Positions 10,029 through 23,400 of a DNA stretch of 64,000 nucleotides are shown here, in pieces. The DNA lies in NCBI RefSeq assembly GCF_949628215.1, contig NC_134297.1, forward strand, positions 2,790,001-2,854,000, in the 5' to 3' direction. This DNA comes from Phalacrocorax aristotelis. Taxonomy: Eukaryota; Chordata; Aves; Suliformes; Phalacrocoracidae. Below the pieces are notes generated by a model. It saw nothing but the letters and a program-made list of their open reading frames with translations. It had not been told where the DNA came from and did no database searches. The position numbers and the translations under genes were made by a program. The stretch's first letter is position 1; every line of letters begins with the position of its first letter.

Positions 10029-13000
10029 CTAGTTTCTCAGATCGATGTATTTCTCGCTCTTGAGTCCACCAAAACAGAAAGAGGGGGAAAAACAAACAAA
10101 TAAAAAACAGTTAGAAGTGAACATAAACCCAGGTCCTCCACTGCAGGCGTCTACATGACAGACAACACAATGGGGGAGAGCCACTGGCCCAGGCCACCTG
10201 TGGTGGCTGAGCATCCACCCCAGGACAAGGGATGAGCACAAGCCGTGCGGCCAGCTGGACCAGGGTGGGGTCCAGTGCCACATCCTATGGCTCTGCAAGA
10301 CACACAAGCCCTCCCTTAGCACGGTGATGGTCTAGCATCAATACTGTGAATAGTTGTTTGAGCCCTCAGTAGCTCTTGACCCCAGATGAGAGGTAAGCAT
10401 GTGGCCCAGGAGGCTCATCTCATGCTGCACTGAGAGCTTTGGCTCAGAGATGCCAGAGCAGGGCCCATTCCTGCAGCCTCCGTTCTGACCCCTGGCCAGA
10501 GATGTTTATGTAGTCCTTCTCCCAGAGCCCCCCCAGGGAGCCCAGCTCCTGCTCCAGGGAGCATGAAAGGAAGCAGTGCCAAGCAGGCTGGGCAGTGTGC
10601 TCCCAAGAGGTGCCAGGGGTTGGCATGGAGCAGAGCTGCATGTGCACAGGGGAGGGCTGCTCCTACATCTTTGGAGCAGAGAGCTGTGGCTTTGTCACCT
10701 CCCCTCCATCCCACGGCCCCTCTCGAGTGCTGCTGATGGATGATGGAGGCCCATGCAGGGTGGAGAGTGCTGGGAGAGGAGCAAAGCATTACCTTGATGC
10801 ACCCCCTGTACACTCCTGACCTCCGCTCCCAGCCCTGGGAGCGGCCCTGGCCGCTGGGGAAGGGCAGCACACGACGCTCTGTCCTACCTGGTCAGCGGCA
10901 GGTCTCTTCTCACCGTTGGCACCCTGCAGGAGCCCCGCCTCTTCGGAAAGTTTATCTGACTTAACTTCAACTACAATCTTGTCTTTACGTGCCTCTGGCT
11001 TTGTGCTAGGGGAGGGAGGTGACAATTTTGAGACATGTTTGCAATACCAAAGAGGGCACATGGCCAGCTGAGTGAGGCCAAGCCCTGGGGCTCCATCTCA
11101 GGGGATGCTCTGGAGTGGGGCTGGGGCAGAGGAAGATTAGGGGTGGAAAAGGCTCCAGCTCAGACAAAGCTTTGGGCTGCCCAGCCCCTCCCTGGGGAGG
11201 AGTCCCTCGGCTGCTCTACCACTGCTGTCCTCCTCATCGCCTCCCTGCGCAGATGGGGCAAGCAGCACAAACCCCAGGCTGTAGGAAGCTGGAAGCACTG
11301 CTGAGACCCCAGTGTGGTGCCCCCCAAGGCTGCACTATTGCCTCCCTCTGTGTTGGGCAGGGAGTGGCTGGTGCAATGAGATGGGAAGCATGAATGATGG
11401 CAAGCACCTCTGGCCCCAAGAGCTCCCTGGGAGGGCAGACGGCAGCGCTTACATGTCCTGTTTCCCAGCACGGCCACACGGGATCTTGCCTTTCTTGTGC
11501 AGGAAGTAGATGACAGACCCCACCACAGCCACCACAAGGATGCAGACGATGATTGCCACAATGATCACCCCCTTGCTTTCTGGTGTCTTTTGATCTAAAC
11601 AGAACAGGAGAGGAAGAAGTTAATGCCCTTCCCAGCCTGATGCTCTCCAGCTTCTGCATTACTGTACCCCCTTGGGGGCAAGAGAAGGACCCCTTCCCCC
11701 AAGAAGGCACCATGGGGACTCCAGTTCCTGGTGGTTCTCCAGCTCCCTGCAGGATGCAAACATCAGTACAAAAATGCTATGTTACGGCAGTTTCTGCACG
11801 AACACGCTTTGCATTCTGCTCCCGGCTGCCATGCCCCTGCGTGCCATAGGAAGATGGCTTACAGGGTTTTCTGCAAGACATCAGGCCATCCCTTTGCTTC
11901 CTTGCCCAGCGAGCCTGGACTGCAGGAAGCAGCACTTGATGGCCTCACTGGGTTACAGGCTGAGGACAAGCAGGCAGCTTTCACAAACAGGTGGAGACAG
12001 CCTCTGTTTCCCTTGCGGCTTGGCAGGGAGAGAGGAGCAGTGACAGATGCAATGCAAGAGCCAGCAGCCAAGGCTCATTCCCCAGGCCAGAGGTCAGCAT
12101 GACTCCAGACAGTGGCAAGCTCCCACCAGAGCCTAGGCTGATGCACGCACGCACCCAGCGCAGTCAGGAGACTGACCTTTTCTGATGGACTCCACTGGTA
12201 GAGCAGGAACAGAGGGAAACAGACAGAGCTCAGCCACGCCAGAGCAGCATGGCACACATGCCACCCGTGCGAGGTGGACTAATACTTCTCTGGGTTCCAG
12301 GGCAGTAGGCAGTGCCTGAGACTCACCAAGCAGCTGGATGTGCTTCTCGCTGACACCCAGTGCGTTAGAGACCCTGCACATGGCTCCTGCCCGCAGCAGG
12401 TCGTGGTTCACACGCACTGTCAGGTTGCTGGCGACGTGCTGATTTTCAATGTACTCATGAGCCTGTGAGGCGGGGAGGCAGCAAAGGATTCAGCACCCGA
12501 GGCAATGTGCAGCTCCTTGATAGACCACAGCCTGGACCCAGCACCCTCCCCAGCTCTCACCGTCCCATTGACATTCCAGCGGACAGAGGGCCTGGGGAAA
12601 GCGATGGCCTTGCAAGTCAGGTTCACCACCTCATCCTGCCGCACGTACAGTGGGGAGCTGATGGCGACAATCCGCGGTTTCCCTGTGGGGAGGGCATATC
12701 AAGCATCCATGGCTCTCAGTGGTGGGGAACAGGGCTGATGCTGGGCGGGACAGGGCTCACTCTGGCAGGGCAGCATGCCCACACACATGCCGCTTCTTAC
12801 CCTGAACAGCCACGACCACCTGCTTGCTCTGCTCCAGCCCTGGCACGCTTGGTGCAATCACCTTGCAGCTGAAGTTGTTGGAGGTTTCGAAGGTGAGGTT
12901 GCTCAGAAAGAGCTGGTTCCCTTCTCCAACCTTCCTGCCCTGTTAGGAAGGGATGCCCCCCAGCAATGAGCCCCAAGCACCAGGCCCTTCTGTGCCCAGC

Positions 13001-16000
13001 TCCCCAGACTGCAGCTGTCCCAAACAGGCTCAGCCCTCCCTGCTACACAGTGAGGGAGCCCGCAAGCACAGGACCTCTCTGCAGTACTGGCCAGGAGGTG
13101 AAGAGGTAGATATGGACAACACAGGTCCATGCAAGTGGGAATCCCACCCCTGGCCTCTCTCAGGAGATAGGGAGCAACCTCTTGGCTCTGCCCAGTTTGC
13201 TGCAAAGCCCCAGCTCGCCGAGCCTGAACGTGCCAATACCCGAATGCCTGCTAACCTCCTCATCTCTCCACTGGTAGGCCAGGGCCACGGGGCTGTGGGC
13301 ATCACAGCTCAGCCTCACACTATCCCCTTCCTGAAGGGGTGAGGATGGCTCCATCTTCACATGGACCCCTTCAATATCTACGAGAGGCACAGAGAACAGG
13401 GCAGGGTGAGCAGGAGGGATGGGGCACCCACCACAAGGTACGCAGGGTCCCTTTGCCCGCCTTACAGTTCACAACAAGCTCCACATCCTTCTCCAGCTGT
13501 CTCATATCATCCAAATCCAGGGTTTGGCATTTGTACAGGCCACTGCTGCTTTTATTCACACCGTGCAGGTTCAACACCCCGCTGTTGGTGTCTGCCAGCG
13601 ACGACAGGTCCTGCCAGCTGTCCTCCAGCTGCAGGCAGTGGGGAGAAAGCAGAGCCCTTAACCCCACACAGGCACCCTCCATCCCAGCTGCTGCATCCCA
13701 CACCCCAGGGCCCTCCAGGCAGGGGACAAGTTGCAGCCAGGACACGAGATGTCTGCCAAGGGAGAGGTGTCCAGGTCCCCTCCGGCCTCACCTCTCTCTT
13801 ATAGAAGCTGAAGACAGGCGCTGGGTTCCCATCAGCCTCGCAGACCAGCTTCACGTCATCCCCTTCCTTCACCAGCGCTGAGGATGGCATGACATGTAGC
13901 TTCACATGCTGCGCAGGGTCTGCAGGATAAGGGAGCGAGAAGGGTTGGTACAGGGCCCCACCACACAGCACCAGGCAGCGGGCACGGCCCCCAGCCCCTG
14001 ACTCACAAAAGACAGTGACGTTGATTTTCTGCGAATCCATGGTATGCTTCTGTCCCAGCAGCCAGTAGTGCACAGTGCAGTGATAGAGGGAGTTGCGGTC
14101 CTCCCGAGTGACGTGAGCGAAAAGGGTGCTGCTTGCTGTGTACAGCCCACTCGACTCACGGGTCATCGTGGCCAGGATCTTCACCACTGCAGGGACAGAG
14201 CCATTGTTCTCAGCCCACGGGGAGGCCATGGGGGGTGAGGAGGGCTCCCTTGGGAGCACAGGGCTCCTCTGGGTGGCCACGGACTGCCAGTCCCCAGCTG
14301 ATGAGGCCCGGGACAGCACAAGCGCCCCAGCCCCTCTCTCAAGCAGGCAGGTGCAGTTCCTCATCCCCATCCAACTCACTCTTCTCCTCTGGCTGCAGCT
14401 GCTCCCCATTCTTGTGCCACGTGATGTTGGGGGATGGGAAGCTGTTCCTGCTCACGCACTGGGCAATCTGCAGCAGCAGAGGGAGCCTTGAGCACGGGGC
14501 GCTGCCATGGGGAGACGGGAGTCTGGCATGGCTGCGAGCCTCCCCCTCCACTATGTGGGGCCTCTCCTCACCTGCGGGATGTTAGTGCTCTGCACAGAAA
14601 CGCCTCCTGTGTTGGCCTCAATCTCAGGGGCCTCGGGGACCTCTGGAAAGAGAAGCCACCCCACACGTATTAGGACAGACGGGATGGGATCCCCCACCAG
14701 CCCCACCGAGCAGATGCACAGCCGTGCTACCCTCCTGTCCCATCACTCACTGTAGACGTGGAGCTCAGTGCGGTTCTCGCCCACGCCGTGGCTGCCTGCC
14801 CCAACTTGGCACACGAAGGTCCTAGCATCCTGCACTGTCACCCTGCTGATGGAGAGGGCCTTGTCCTCCCCCACTGACAGCCGCCCCTTGCAGTCTGTGC
14901 CCTCCTCTGGGATCTCGCTGCCTAGGATGTGGCACACCCTCACCAGGTTGTTGCGGTCAATCTGCAAGGTGAGGGGCTGACGCCAGGCTGACAGGGAGCC
15001 CAGGAAAAAGCCCCAGGCTTGCTGCCACCCCAGCCCACTGCTCCTTTCCCAGGTCAGCACTCACGTAGGACCAGCTGATGTAGGTGTAGGAACCATTTCC
15101 AGGAATGTAGAAATTGCATTCGATCCTGGCTGTGCCCCCGCTCTCCACTTCAACCACTGCTGGCATGGAGACCTCCACCTTGCTGGCTGCAGCTGTGGGA
15201 CAGAGCCCGTCAGGGGGAAGAAGCATAGGGAAGCCTCCCATGTCTAAGATAGTGAGGGAGCTGAGCCCAGGCCCATCCCTGTCTCCATCCCGCAAAGGGC
15301 GTGGGGTAGAGCCATGTCCTGCGCTGGCATCCCCCAGACACCACGTGCCAGCCCAGCAGGAGTGCTAGCCAGGAGCATGGCCCCGCTCCTGCTGCCACGC
15401 TGCCTTCTGTGTCCACAGAGAGCCTGTGGGCTCAGGCCACCCCTGTTCCCAGAGAGGGGTTGAGGCACACCGTGCTCACACCAGCAGTCTCCTCAGGACA
15501 CCTGCAGACAACCACCCACACCACTGCTGTTGGGGTCCCCACTAGACCTGCCCTGCCCACGGCAACCCAGACTTGCTGAAATGGGCAAGTCCTGAGCCCC
15601 CAAACGGCCCCACACACCACCAAGACAGGGAGTTGCTGCACCCTGCCTGAGGATGGGTATGGGATGGGGCTGCATCTCTACAGCCAGCGAGCGAGCAAAT
15701 CGCCTGGTCAGCTGCCTTAATCTGAGCCCGGGGTGTTGCTGAACCCCCTCACACCCCAGAGCACACATTGATCCTCCCTGGGCCAAGCCAGCATCCCAGA
15801 CCAGCACCCACCATGCCTTACTGGCCCCAAGGGCCAGGCAAGGAGGTGTCAGAAGGTTAGCAGAGGCAGGAGAAGGGGCCGGGTGCTGGAGACTGAAGCT
15901 GGCAGCACAAAGGCTGCACCTTCCCGTGGCCTGGGACCAGAGGCCTGACGTCAGCCTGCACGGCCCCCACAGCAGCCCCGGGAGCTGGGGCATGAATAAG

Positions 16001-19000
16001 GCACTGTGTTCCTTTGCAGCAGGACAAGGCACACAGGGCAGCAGCTCAGGAGGGGTGCCCCAGCCAGCTGCGGCTGCCTGCCGCTTCCTTTCCCCCTCCA
16101 AGGCAACAGGGCCCGTGGGGGAGGCAGCATGCCCCTGATCACTATGGCCGTGGCACGGCCAGGACTCCTGGGTCCATCCCCAAGCTCCAACCCTGCCATC
16201 CGGGCAGGTACCCAGACCCCAGCAGGCAGAACATCCACCCCTGCAGCGTACTCAAGGCGGGCCCCTCACTGCTCCTCTGCTCCCTGCCCATAAAACAAAC
16301 CCAGCACTGCCCACCCATAGCATGGTGGCACCAGGTACCCACACACCCCGTGAGCAGAGCCTGCCCACCCCAGCACCCCACATTCCCTCCCAGCCCAGTC
16401 ACCCGCTCGCCCGCAGCAGTAATGGAGCTCCTGGCCACGCTCCGAGCAGCAGGGGAAGGTAATGGCTATCGATCCAGGACAGGGAACAGAGCAGCTTCCT
16501 GAGGGGCTGTGGGCAGAGCAGCCCTAGCAAAGCACAGCAAAGGGCTGCATCACTCAAGGCTGGGAGTGCCGTCGCCACCAGCCCTGAGGATGCCAAAGCA
16601 AGAGGTGTCTGCATGCCCTGGGCTGGCACCCAGCCCTGCAGGAAGGGACAGTAGTCTGGCCCCCAGCAACAGGGCCGGCCAGCTCAGCACCTAGCGCCCA
16701 GCCCAGGTATGGGAGCTGGGGACAAGAGGCTGGAGGAAGCCAGCTGTGTCAACAGCTCCCTTGATAGTGCTGCTCGGTAACAGCCACAGAGCCTCGCAAC
16801 TTCAAAGGGCAATGCCGTGCCCACAAAATGCTCTTTGTCTGGAGTGGGTATGTGGTGACACAGCCCTAAAACACAGCCAGGAGCCCTTCTGCCACAGCAA
16901 AGGCCCTGGCTCACTGGACTAGCCACCTCAGGACACCCCAACAGCCAGGTTTTGGCACTCACCTGTCCCATCAGCGCAGTACAGCTGGCACTAAGCAAAG
17001 AAGGACAAGCAAAGCACTGCACTGGAAAGGAGGTGCTAGAAAAACAGGTGAAACCGCCACAGATAATAAGCATGCACTGGGGTCAGGAAGCTGGACTAAC
17101 CATACATAGGAAAAGATAACTTTGCACTGGAGGCACCTGCCAACCTGTACAGCCATGACCTGGCTTCCTGCTGCAGCTGGGCACCCACAGACTTGGGCAA
17201 GTCTGGGGCTGGGGTGTACCCCAGTTGCCCCCCTGCATCCTCACCCTGAGCCCTGACACTTCTGGGCTGCAGGCAGCCAGGCCAGGCTTTGCCCCATCAT
17301 CATTTTTAGACCTTCAGCATGGGCCCTGGGCAGAGTGAGCCCCCAGGAGAGGGAGAGCTGCTGGCCCACCCTGCTGACCCGCTTGGCATGAAAGCCCTCA
17401 TCCAGGCAGTCAAGCAGCAGAGATCATGAGCTCAGAGCTGGAGAATGGCTGGCATCTGGGGCTGGCATGAGGCACACGTCCCTCCCACCCATCCACTGCC
17501 CTTGAGGAGGTGGACATGGATGCCGCAGCCCCCACCCTGCCTGGAACAAGGGCTCACGCCCCCACCTCCTCCGGAGCAGGGTGGATACTAGTCCTGCGCC
17601 AGGCTGGAAGGAGCACTCAGAGACATTGCAAGTGCAGCTAACTGGGGGACACAAGGCCCCCCACAACCCTGGGGACACAAGGCTTCCAAGACCTCACAGC
17701 CTGCCAGGTACATGGGTAGGCTAGAGAGGAACTGGGTAGAGGCACCCTGGCATGGCAGGCTCTTGGGACATGACAATCTTCCCTTGTGCCCAGAATGGCT
17801 GCAGACACCAGTTCATCGAGGGAACCTGGGCAGGGCTGGAGACCCATCAGCCACACATGGAGCAACCCAGGTTGTGAAGCTGAGCTCCAGCTGGGACAGT
17901 GCACCCAAGCACCTGGCACAGCTCCAGCAGGAGACCTAGAGATCTGGAGAGGATGTCTGCAGCAAGCAAGCAGGGAAGGGAGGAGAGCCCCTGTGCCTTT
18001 CCATCTGGCTGGCGGACAGCCGGCCGGCAGCCAGAGCTCCACAAGAACAAAGATTTTCTTTTAGAGCCAGGGAAGGGGGTGGGGAATAGCACAGCCCCTC
18101 CGCCAGCCTCCTGCAGAGCTGAGGTGTGTGGGGAGCTGGCGAGGAGCACGGCTGTGTGGCAGTGCAGAACCCCCAGCACAGAGCAGTGAGAGGAGGGGCG
18201 CCACAGGGGTCTGGAGCCGCATGTGGGATGCCTGAGGTTTCCACAGGCTTCTGCTTCCCTCTCAGGGAAACCAGCTGCGGCCAGATCCCTCCTGCTTCCA
18301 CAGCACATGCAGACAAGCTGGCCTCCTCTCCCTTGGCAAGGCCACCCTTCCCGCACAAATCCTTGATCCAGGGTGTCCCAGCTACGCCACTTCTTCCTCA
18401 CAGAGAAGAGAAACGGTGCAGAGAGACAGCCCTGCAGCAAGCAACACCACCAGCACCCAACAGCCTCCGTCCCAGCCCAACCCTCGCTGTGCTGGGGGTG
18501 GGGAGGGAGCCAAGGCTCTGCTGCAGGCGGGACCGGCACCTTGCACCCCCGGACAAACACCACCACTGCATCAGGACCCAGGCATGTGCACCAGGAGGGG
18601 AAAGGCTCACAACCCCAGCCCTGAAGCCAGGTGACAACATCCACACAGACCTCTCTAACAGCTGGAGACTGCAGTGCAGAAGGGGCCAGGGTGGCACGGG
18701 CAGCCTCCTGCCCCAGCAGCATGGAGAGCCCCCTAGCCCGCCAGGGAATGGCTTGGCTGTGGCCCCTCATGCTTCTGGGAAACATCAAGCCTTTCACCGT
18801 AGCTGGGCTTGCAAACAGACCAATTCTGCCAACCAATAAACGCCTCACTCGGCACATGCACTGTGAGGAAGGGGATCCCAGCACGGGCCGGGGGTGGAAG
18901 CTGTCTGCCTTTGGCTCGGGCATTCAGCTCTCCTGTGGCGCCAACGCCTTGGCGAGAACAGGCTTCCCCAGCGCCTGGGGCCACCTCTGCAGCATGGCTG

Positions 19001-20031
19001 GGCAGGGACAAGGCAAGAAGGTGGCAGGGAACAGCGAGCGTACCAGTGCCACTCCCTGGCCCACGGTGAGGGGAAAGCATGCTGCAGGGAGCAGGGCAGG
19101 GCAGGAAATGCAACCCCCCCCACACCCCCCAGGCCCGAGGGTGAAAATTGACTGGAAAGAGGATAAAAAAAGAAAGTGTGAAAAAAGCCAAGAGAAACAA
19201 AGCGCTCAGGGAAAAACTCCTTAGAAGGAAAGGGGTGGATGCTTCCTAATAAGTCGACCAATTCACCCTGCTGCACACTAAACACACGTGGGGGCACCCT
19301 GCCACCCTGCCCTTCACACCCTTGTCTCTGCCCCACGGAGCCTGGCCCCAGGAGCCTGCCTTGCACCAGCCACCTTCCCTGGCCACCGGGCCAGCCCCGC
19401 GGGACGCAGAGTGCGTCCCTCACCCCGCCCTGCCTTAAGGGGGCTGCAAAGGAGCCCCGAGAGCAGAATGGGGCACCTCCAGCTCCCCCACACCCAGATC
19501 CACCCCCGCCGTGGAGCCCGGGGACGTGCAGGCGCGGACATACCCGCGAGGGGGCTGCTCCCACCCAGGCTCTCCGGTACCACAATTTTAGCATTCCTGG
19601 CCCCAAGCCAGGCGGGGCCCGAAGGGCGTCAGCTCTGCTGGCTGCCGGGGCTGGTCCCGGAGCGGCTCTGCGGGGAAGACCCCGCCGGCTGCCGCCGCTC
19701 GCCCCCTCGGAGCACGAAGCCCGGCGTCGGGAAGGGGTCGGGCCGAGCAGCGCAGAGGTCGGCAAACCCCGGCACCGCACGCCCGCGCTGCCGGAGCGGT
19801 GTCCCGCTGCAGCCCGGTGCGTCCCGGCCAGCGGCAAGAGCGGGGCCGGCAGCGGCACGGGGCGAAGGGGCACCCCTGCCCGGGGCCGGCGGGACCCGCG
19901 CCCCGACCCGCTGCGCCCGCAGGTGCGCCCGCCCGCACCGCGGCCCCGTCCCGTCCCCACTCACCGCAGCAGAGCAGGAGGCAGCAGCCCCAGCCCAGAG
20001 CGGGACCGGCCGCCCGCCGCCCCCCAGCCAT
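10029..20031 (-). CDS. MCAM: Melanoma cell adhesion molecule (CD146/gicerin)
   Basis: This is a single-pass adhesion receptor of the immunoglobulin superfamily, acting at cell junctions on endothelium, smooth muscle and migrating cells; the bird protein is also known as gicerin or HEMCAM. Coding exons, 5' to 3': 19965-20031, 15065-15192, 14751-14961, 14572-14642, 14380-14467, 14007-14186, 13792-13919, 13466-13628, 13256-13377, 12801-12939, 12561-12682, 12327-12462, 11453-11594, 10888-11005, 10029-10058. The frame closes at 614 residues (620 with the microexon at 12177-12194), against 646 in human. The parts seen are a signal peptide (MAGGRRAAGPALGWG...), two V-type and three C2-type Ig domains with paired Cys and many N-x-S/T sites, one membrane helix in the 11453 exon, and a short tail carrying VVEVKSDKL and ending SEKYIDLRN, close to the human tail. 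The first intron is 4.8 kb and the rest are short. Confidence 0.95.
12177..12194 (-). CDS. MCAM: Candidate 18-nt MCAM microexon
   Basis: On the minus strand, TGGAGTCCATCAGAAAAG is preceded by a strong pyrimidine tract ending CTCTACCAG and followed by GTCAGT. Its length is a multiple of three. Placed between the 12327 and 11453 exons it reads VESIRK in frame, just before the membrane-proximal D-Q-K-T-P-E stretch. Human MCAM has a longer juxtamembrane segment at this point, so a small extra exon is plausible. Skipping it also keeps the frame, so it may be alternative. No transcript evidence is available here. Confidence 0.55.
15193..19964 (-). other. MCAM: MCAM intron 1
   Basis: This GC-rich intron of 4.8 kb separates the signal-peptide exon from the first Ig exon. 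I see no further exon, RNA gene or recent transposon in it. An E-box (CACGTG, 19285-19290) lies near its 5' end. The long open frames on both strands between about 17,850 and 19,960 reflect GC richness. Confidence 0.7.
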
Positions 20032-20400
20032 GCCCGCCTTCGCCGCCGGCCGCCCGCGACTGAGCGGGGCCGCGGGCTGACGTCAGGCGGAGGAGGAGGA
20101 GGAGGAGGAGGAAGGCGCGGTGCCTGCCCACCGCCCGCGGCCCCTTATCACCCCCCAGCGGCAGCCGGCCGGGCGCCACCGCGCCAAGCCCCGCAGCGCC
20201 CAGCACAGCCGGAGGGGGTCCGTACCCCCGGCCCCGCTCGGCCTCCGCGCCAGGCTGCGGGTGTCGCTCGGGCGGGTGCGGGACGTCGGCCGGCGCCCCG
20301 GCTCTCCCGAGGGCCCCCTAACTCTAAGCCTCAAGCAGATGCTCCCCCCCGCCTCGGAACGAGCCGTTGTCAGGCATTTCTAGCTCTGCTGGAGGGGCTT
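19500..20400 (-). promoter_or_regulatory. MCAM: CpG-rich promoter region of MCAM
   Basis: CpG dinucleotides are dense around the first exon, and the surrounding sequence is very GC-rich with several GC-box-like stretches. A GGA trinucleotide run lies at about 20,088-20,112, upstream of the start codon at 20,031. No TATA box is evident. The transcription start is not determined; the region is named from composition and from its place at exon 1. Confidence 0.7.
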
Positions 20401-23400
20401 GCTCCAGCTTTGCTTGCAGACCTGCAGCCTGCCAGGTCCTGCCTGTCCAGACTTGCTCAGGCTGATTGGAGCAGACTGCTGGGCGCTGGAGGTGGAAATC
20501 ATTAGCAGATCCAGCTGAGGGGGTAGAGGTGTGGGGTGGGGCTGGTTTCCACAGGCACTTAAGGAATGCTGGAGAGGGGGACAGCCCCTGAGAGTCTCAC
20601 TTCCAGGCATCAGTGCATCTGTCTGGCAGTGCTTTGGGGCAGAATTGACCTGCTCCCTGGCTCAGCACCAGCCCCAAAGCCCATCCACAGCTCCTGGGTT
20701 GCCTTTGAACCCACGCAGGTGGACACAAAAGTAGGGGCACCAAGCCACTCTTCATCATTGCCTGGGTTCTGAGACACCTGGGGACAGTGGGGTCCTTGGG
20801 GATCAGCAGGGACATGAGGGAGGTCCTGCCCCAGGCAAGTCAATGAGGTCTGCGGGGTTTGTGCTCTGTAGGGCAGAGCACCACTCTGTAGCGCACAGCG
20901 AGCTGTGGCCCAAGCCCTCGCACAGCTGTTGAATAGCACGGCTGTGGAAAAGCTGTTAGCTGCAGTGGCCAAGGCTGCATGCCTGGCCAGAATCTGGTGG
21001 GGGGGCAGAGGGGCTCTCAGGGCTGCACAAAGCTGGTATTATCCAGGGGTAATATTCCAGCCCAAAAACAGGCCGGTCCCGCCTGCAGCCGCGAGATAGG
21101 CCACCAGGGAGGGGCACAGGCCTGGGGAAGCACAACAAACCTCCCCAGGTGCTGCAAGTTGCCCACAGCCAACATGCAGGACCCAGGTCCAGAGCCCCTG
21201 CCCCTTTGCAGCCTGGCTCTGCGCCTCAGCTTCCCCCTGGGTCAATCAGCCAGAGGGGCTGTGCTGGAGGTTTTCTTCTCCTTCAAAGCCCTTCTGCCTC
21301 CCATAGTCTTGCTCCCCATTCACACAGGACTCCTGAAGCTCACTGACTTGCACTCACTTCACGTGAGGACAGGCCCAGAGCTGCCCCAGCATCTCCTGGG
21401 AGCAGCGAGAGCACTCTCCTCCCGCTCTCAGAGCCCAGGGGCTCTGAACCTTCGCATATCCTCTTCCCTCCTCAGCTTGCTTTTCCTGCAGCGTGAGCTG
21501 TACTCTGGGCCCTGGGCAGCATGGCCTCATCTCTCCGACCACCCTGAGCCACTCTGGGGCTGGGCTGCAGGTTCTCCTGGGCCACAGCATTCCTTCTGGG
21601 CATCCCCAACCACCTCTCATACTGCCAGACCCTCCAGCCCCAACAACCCTGTGCTGGCCGCCAGCGCCAGCACCGCTCCCCCGCTGGTGCCATGCAGCGG
21701 CCCTTCCCATGCCCTCCTCCTGCTTTGCATGCCTGGCCAGATACCCCCCCAACACTTTCCCAGCCAAATAGACTTGATGATTCATCGGAAATGACTAAAT
21801 TTTCTCTCCATTAGATTAGTTGCTTAAAATGGCAATGCTAGGCAGTGATAAGGCTCATAGCCCTTGCGTTGCTGGTGCAGAGGGGAGGAATCCTCCCAGG
21901 CGGTGTGTTCTCTGGGAGGAACAAGTGCAAGGGAGCTGTGCCATCATGCGCAGGCTGCTTGTGAGCTGCTCTCTGGCCCCATGGCTGCAATGCAGGGATG
22001 CTCTTGCAGCTGACGGTGACAGGAGCTCCCTCTCTGTCGTGGGAACAGCTACCCCCTGAGAAGATGCCTAGGCTTGGGGACCCCCTGACAACATGCTCAC
22101 ACTTTCCTCTCTCTTCAAAGGGCAAGACGCAGCACCAGAGGAGCCTCCAGCTCTGCTCCCCTTGAAGGACAGAAAATTATGTTGAATTTTGTACAAAATA
22201 CCGTGATTTAAGCCCCACAAATGCCACCCTGTGAGAGAAGAGGGTTCAAGGAGTCCCACTTTCCCGCAGGAAAACAAGTCAAACAAACAAGCGGGAGAAC
22301 CCAGATGACACTCTGCTGGTGCATTTTGTTCTAGTGCTAATTTTTATTCTGGGTTAAAAATAAAGCAAAATGTTGCTAATAAAACCTCTGCAGAAAATTC
22401 CCAGCAGTTGGAAAGGGCAATGCCACTCCCTGGAGAAAAGAGGCTGGCCAACCGGCGCAGCAGGGAGCATACCACGCTGAAAGAGCCTTCCACTGTTACT
22501 GCAACAGCCGTGCTGCCGATCAGTCAGGCTTCTGCTTTTCAGACTGTTTAACTTTGAAGGCAACTTTTTTTCCTCCCAAAATGTTCTGGGGAAGATGGGC
22601 AGTATTTGAAAGCAAGGGCCTGCTGCCCTCACTGCTGGCATGAAATTGCCCTGCCACACTGTGTGCGGCAGCTGGTGGGCTTGGGGGCTCTGCGTGGGGA
22701 GCGCAGCAGGCTGGCCACCTTCATCTTCCCTCTCTGCTGCCTTATCTTATGGCTTGTTATTTATTTGCTTGCTTAATGGATTTGGCTTCGGCCCCCATTC
22801 ACTGCTATGCAAACAAACAATGTGGATTAGGCTCCCGTGTTGTGGTCCCACGCACACAGCCAGGGTGGGAAGGTCAGGGCACATGGGTCCAGCCCCAGCC
22901 AAGGCAGCTCTTTCTGGCAGCTGAGGGAACCCCAGGTGTCCGGGCCACCACAGCTCCCAGCACTCTCCTCCTCCAACCCTCCTGCCATCTCTCACGTGAG
23001 AAGGTGCTCCTGGTGTCTCTCCCGCCCCTTCCATGAAAGGCATCTCTGCCCCTGGAGCACTGGGGCTTGCTGGACCCTGGCAGAGGCGCTGGACAGCCGC
23101 TTCTCTCCGCTGGAAATGAGGGGACAGCGGGCAGCTCGTAGGCGTAGCCTGCCCAGAGCATGGCTGATTACCCATGCATTATCTGAGCATCACATGTTGC
23201 AGGCATGATCTGGAAGCGTGTAATCACATTTGCCTTTCTCCTCTGCTCCCACTGAGCCTGGCTCTCCGCAGCCAGAGGGAAGCGATGGCCAGTGTGCAGA
23301 GCCAGGCATGGGGCCTGGGGCTGAGAACAGTCCGCATCACAGCACATACCTCAGCCCCTCGCACCTTTCCCTGCCCTCCCAGGAAGACCCCTGGGGCTTG

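Noticed and set aside
17847-20505. Long open frames on both strands over MCAM intron 1 and exon 1 (358-405 codons)
   Set aside because: GC- and CpG-rich DNA lacks stop codons by composition; frames overlap antisense to each other and show no domain.
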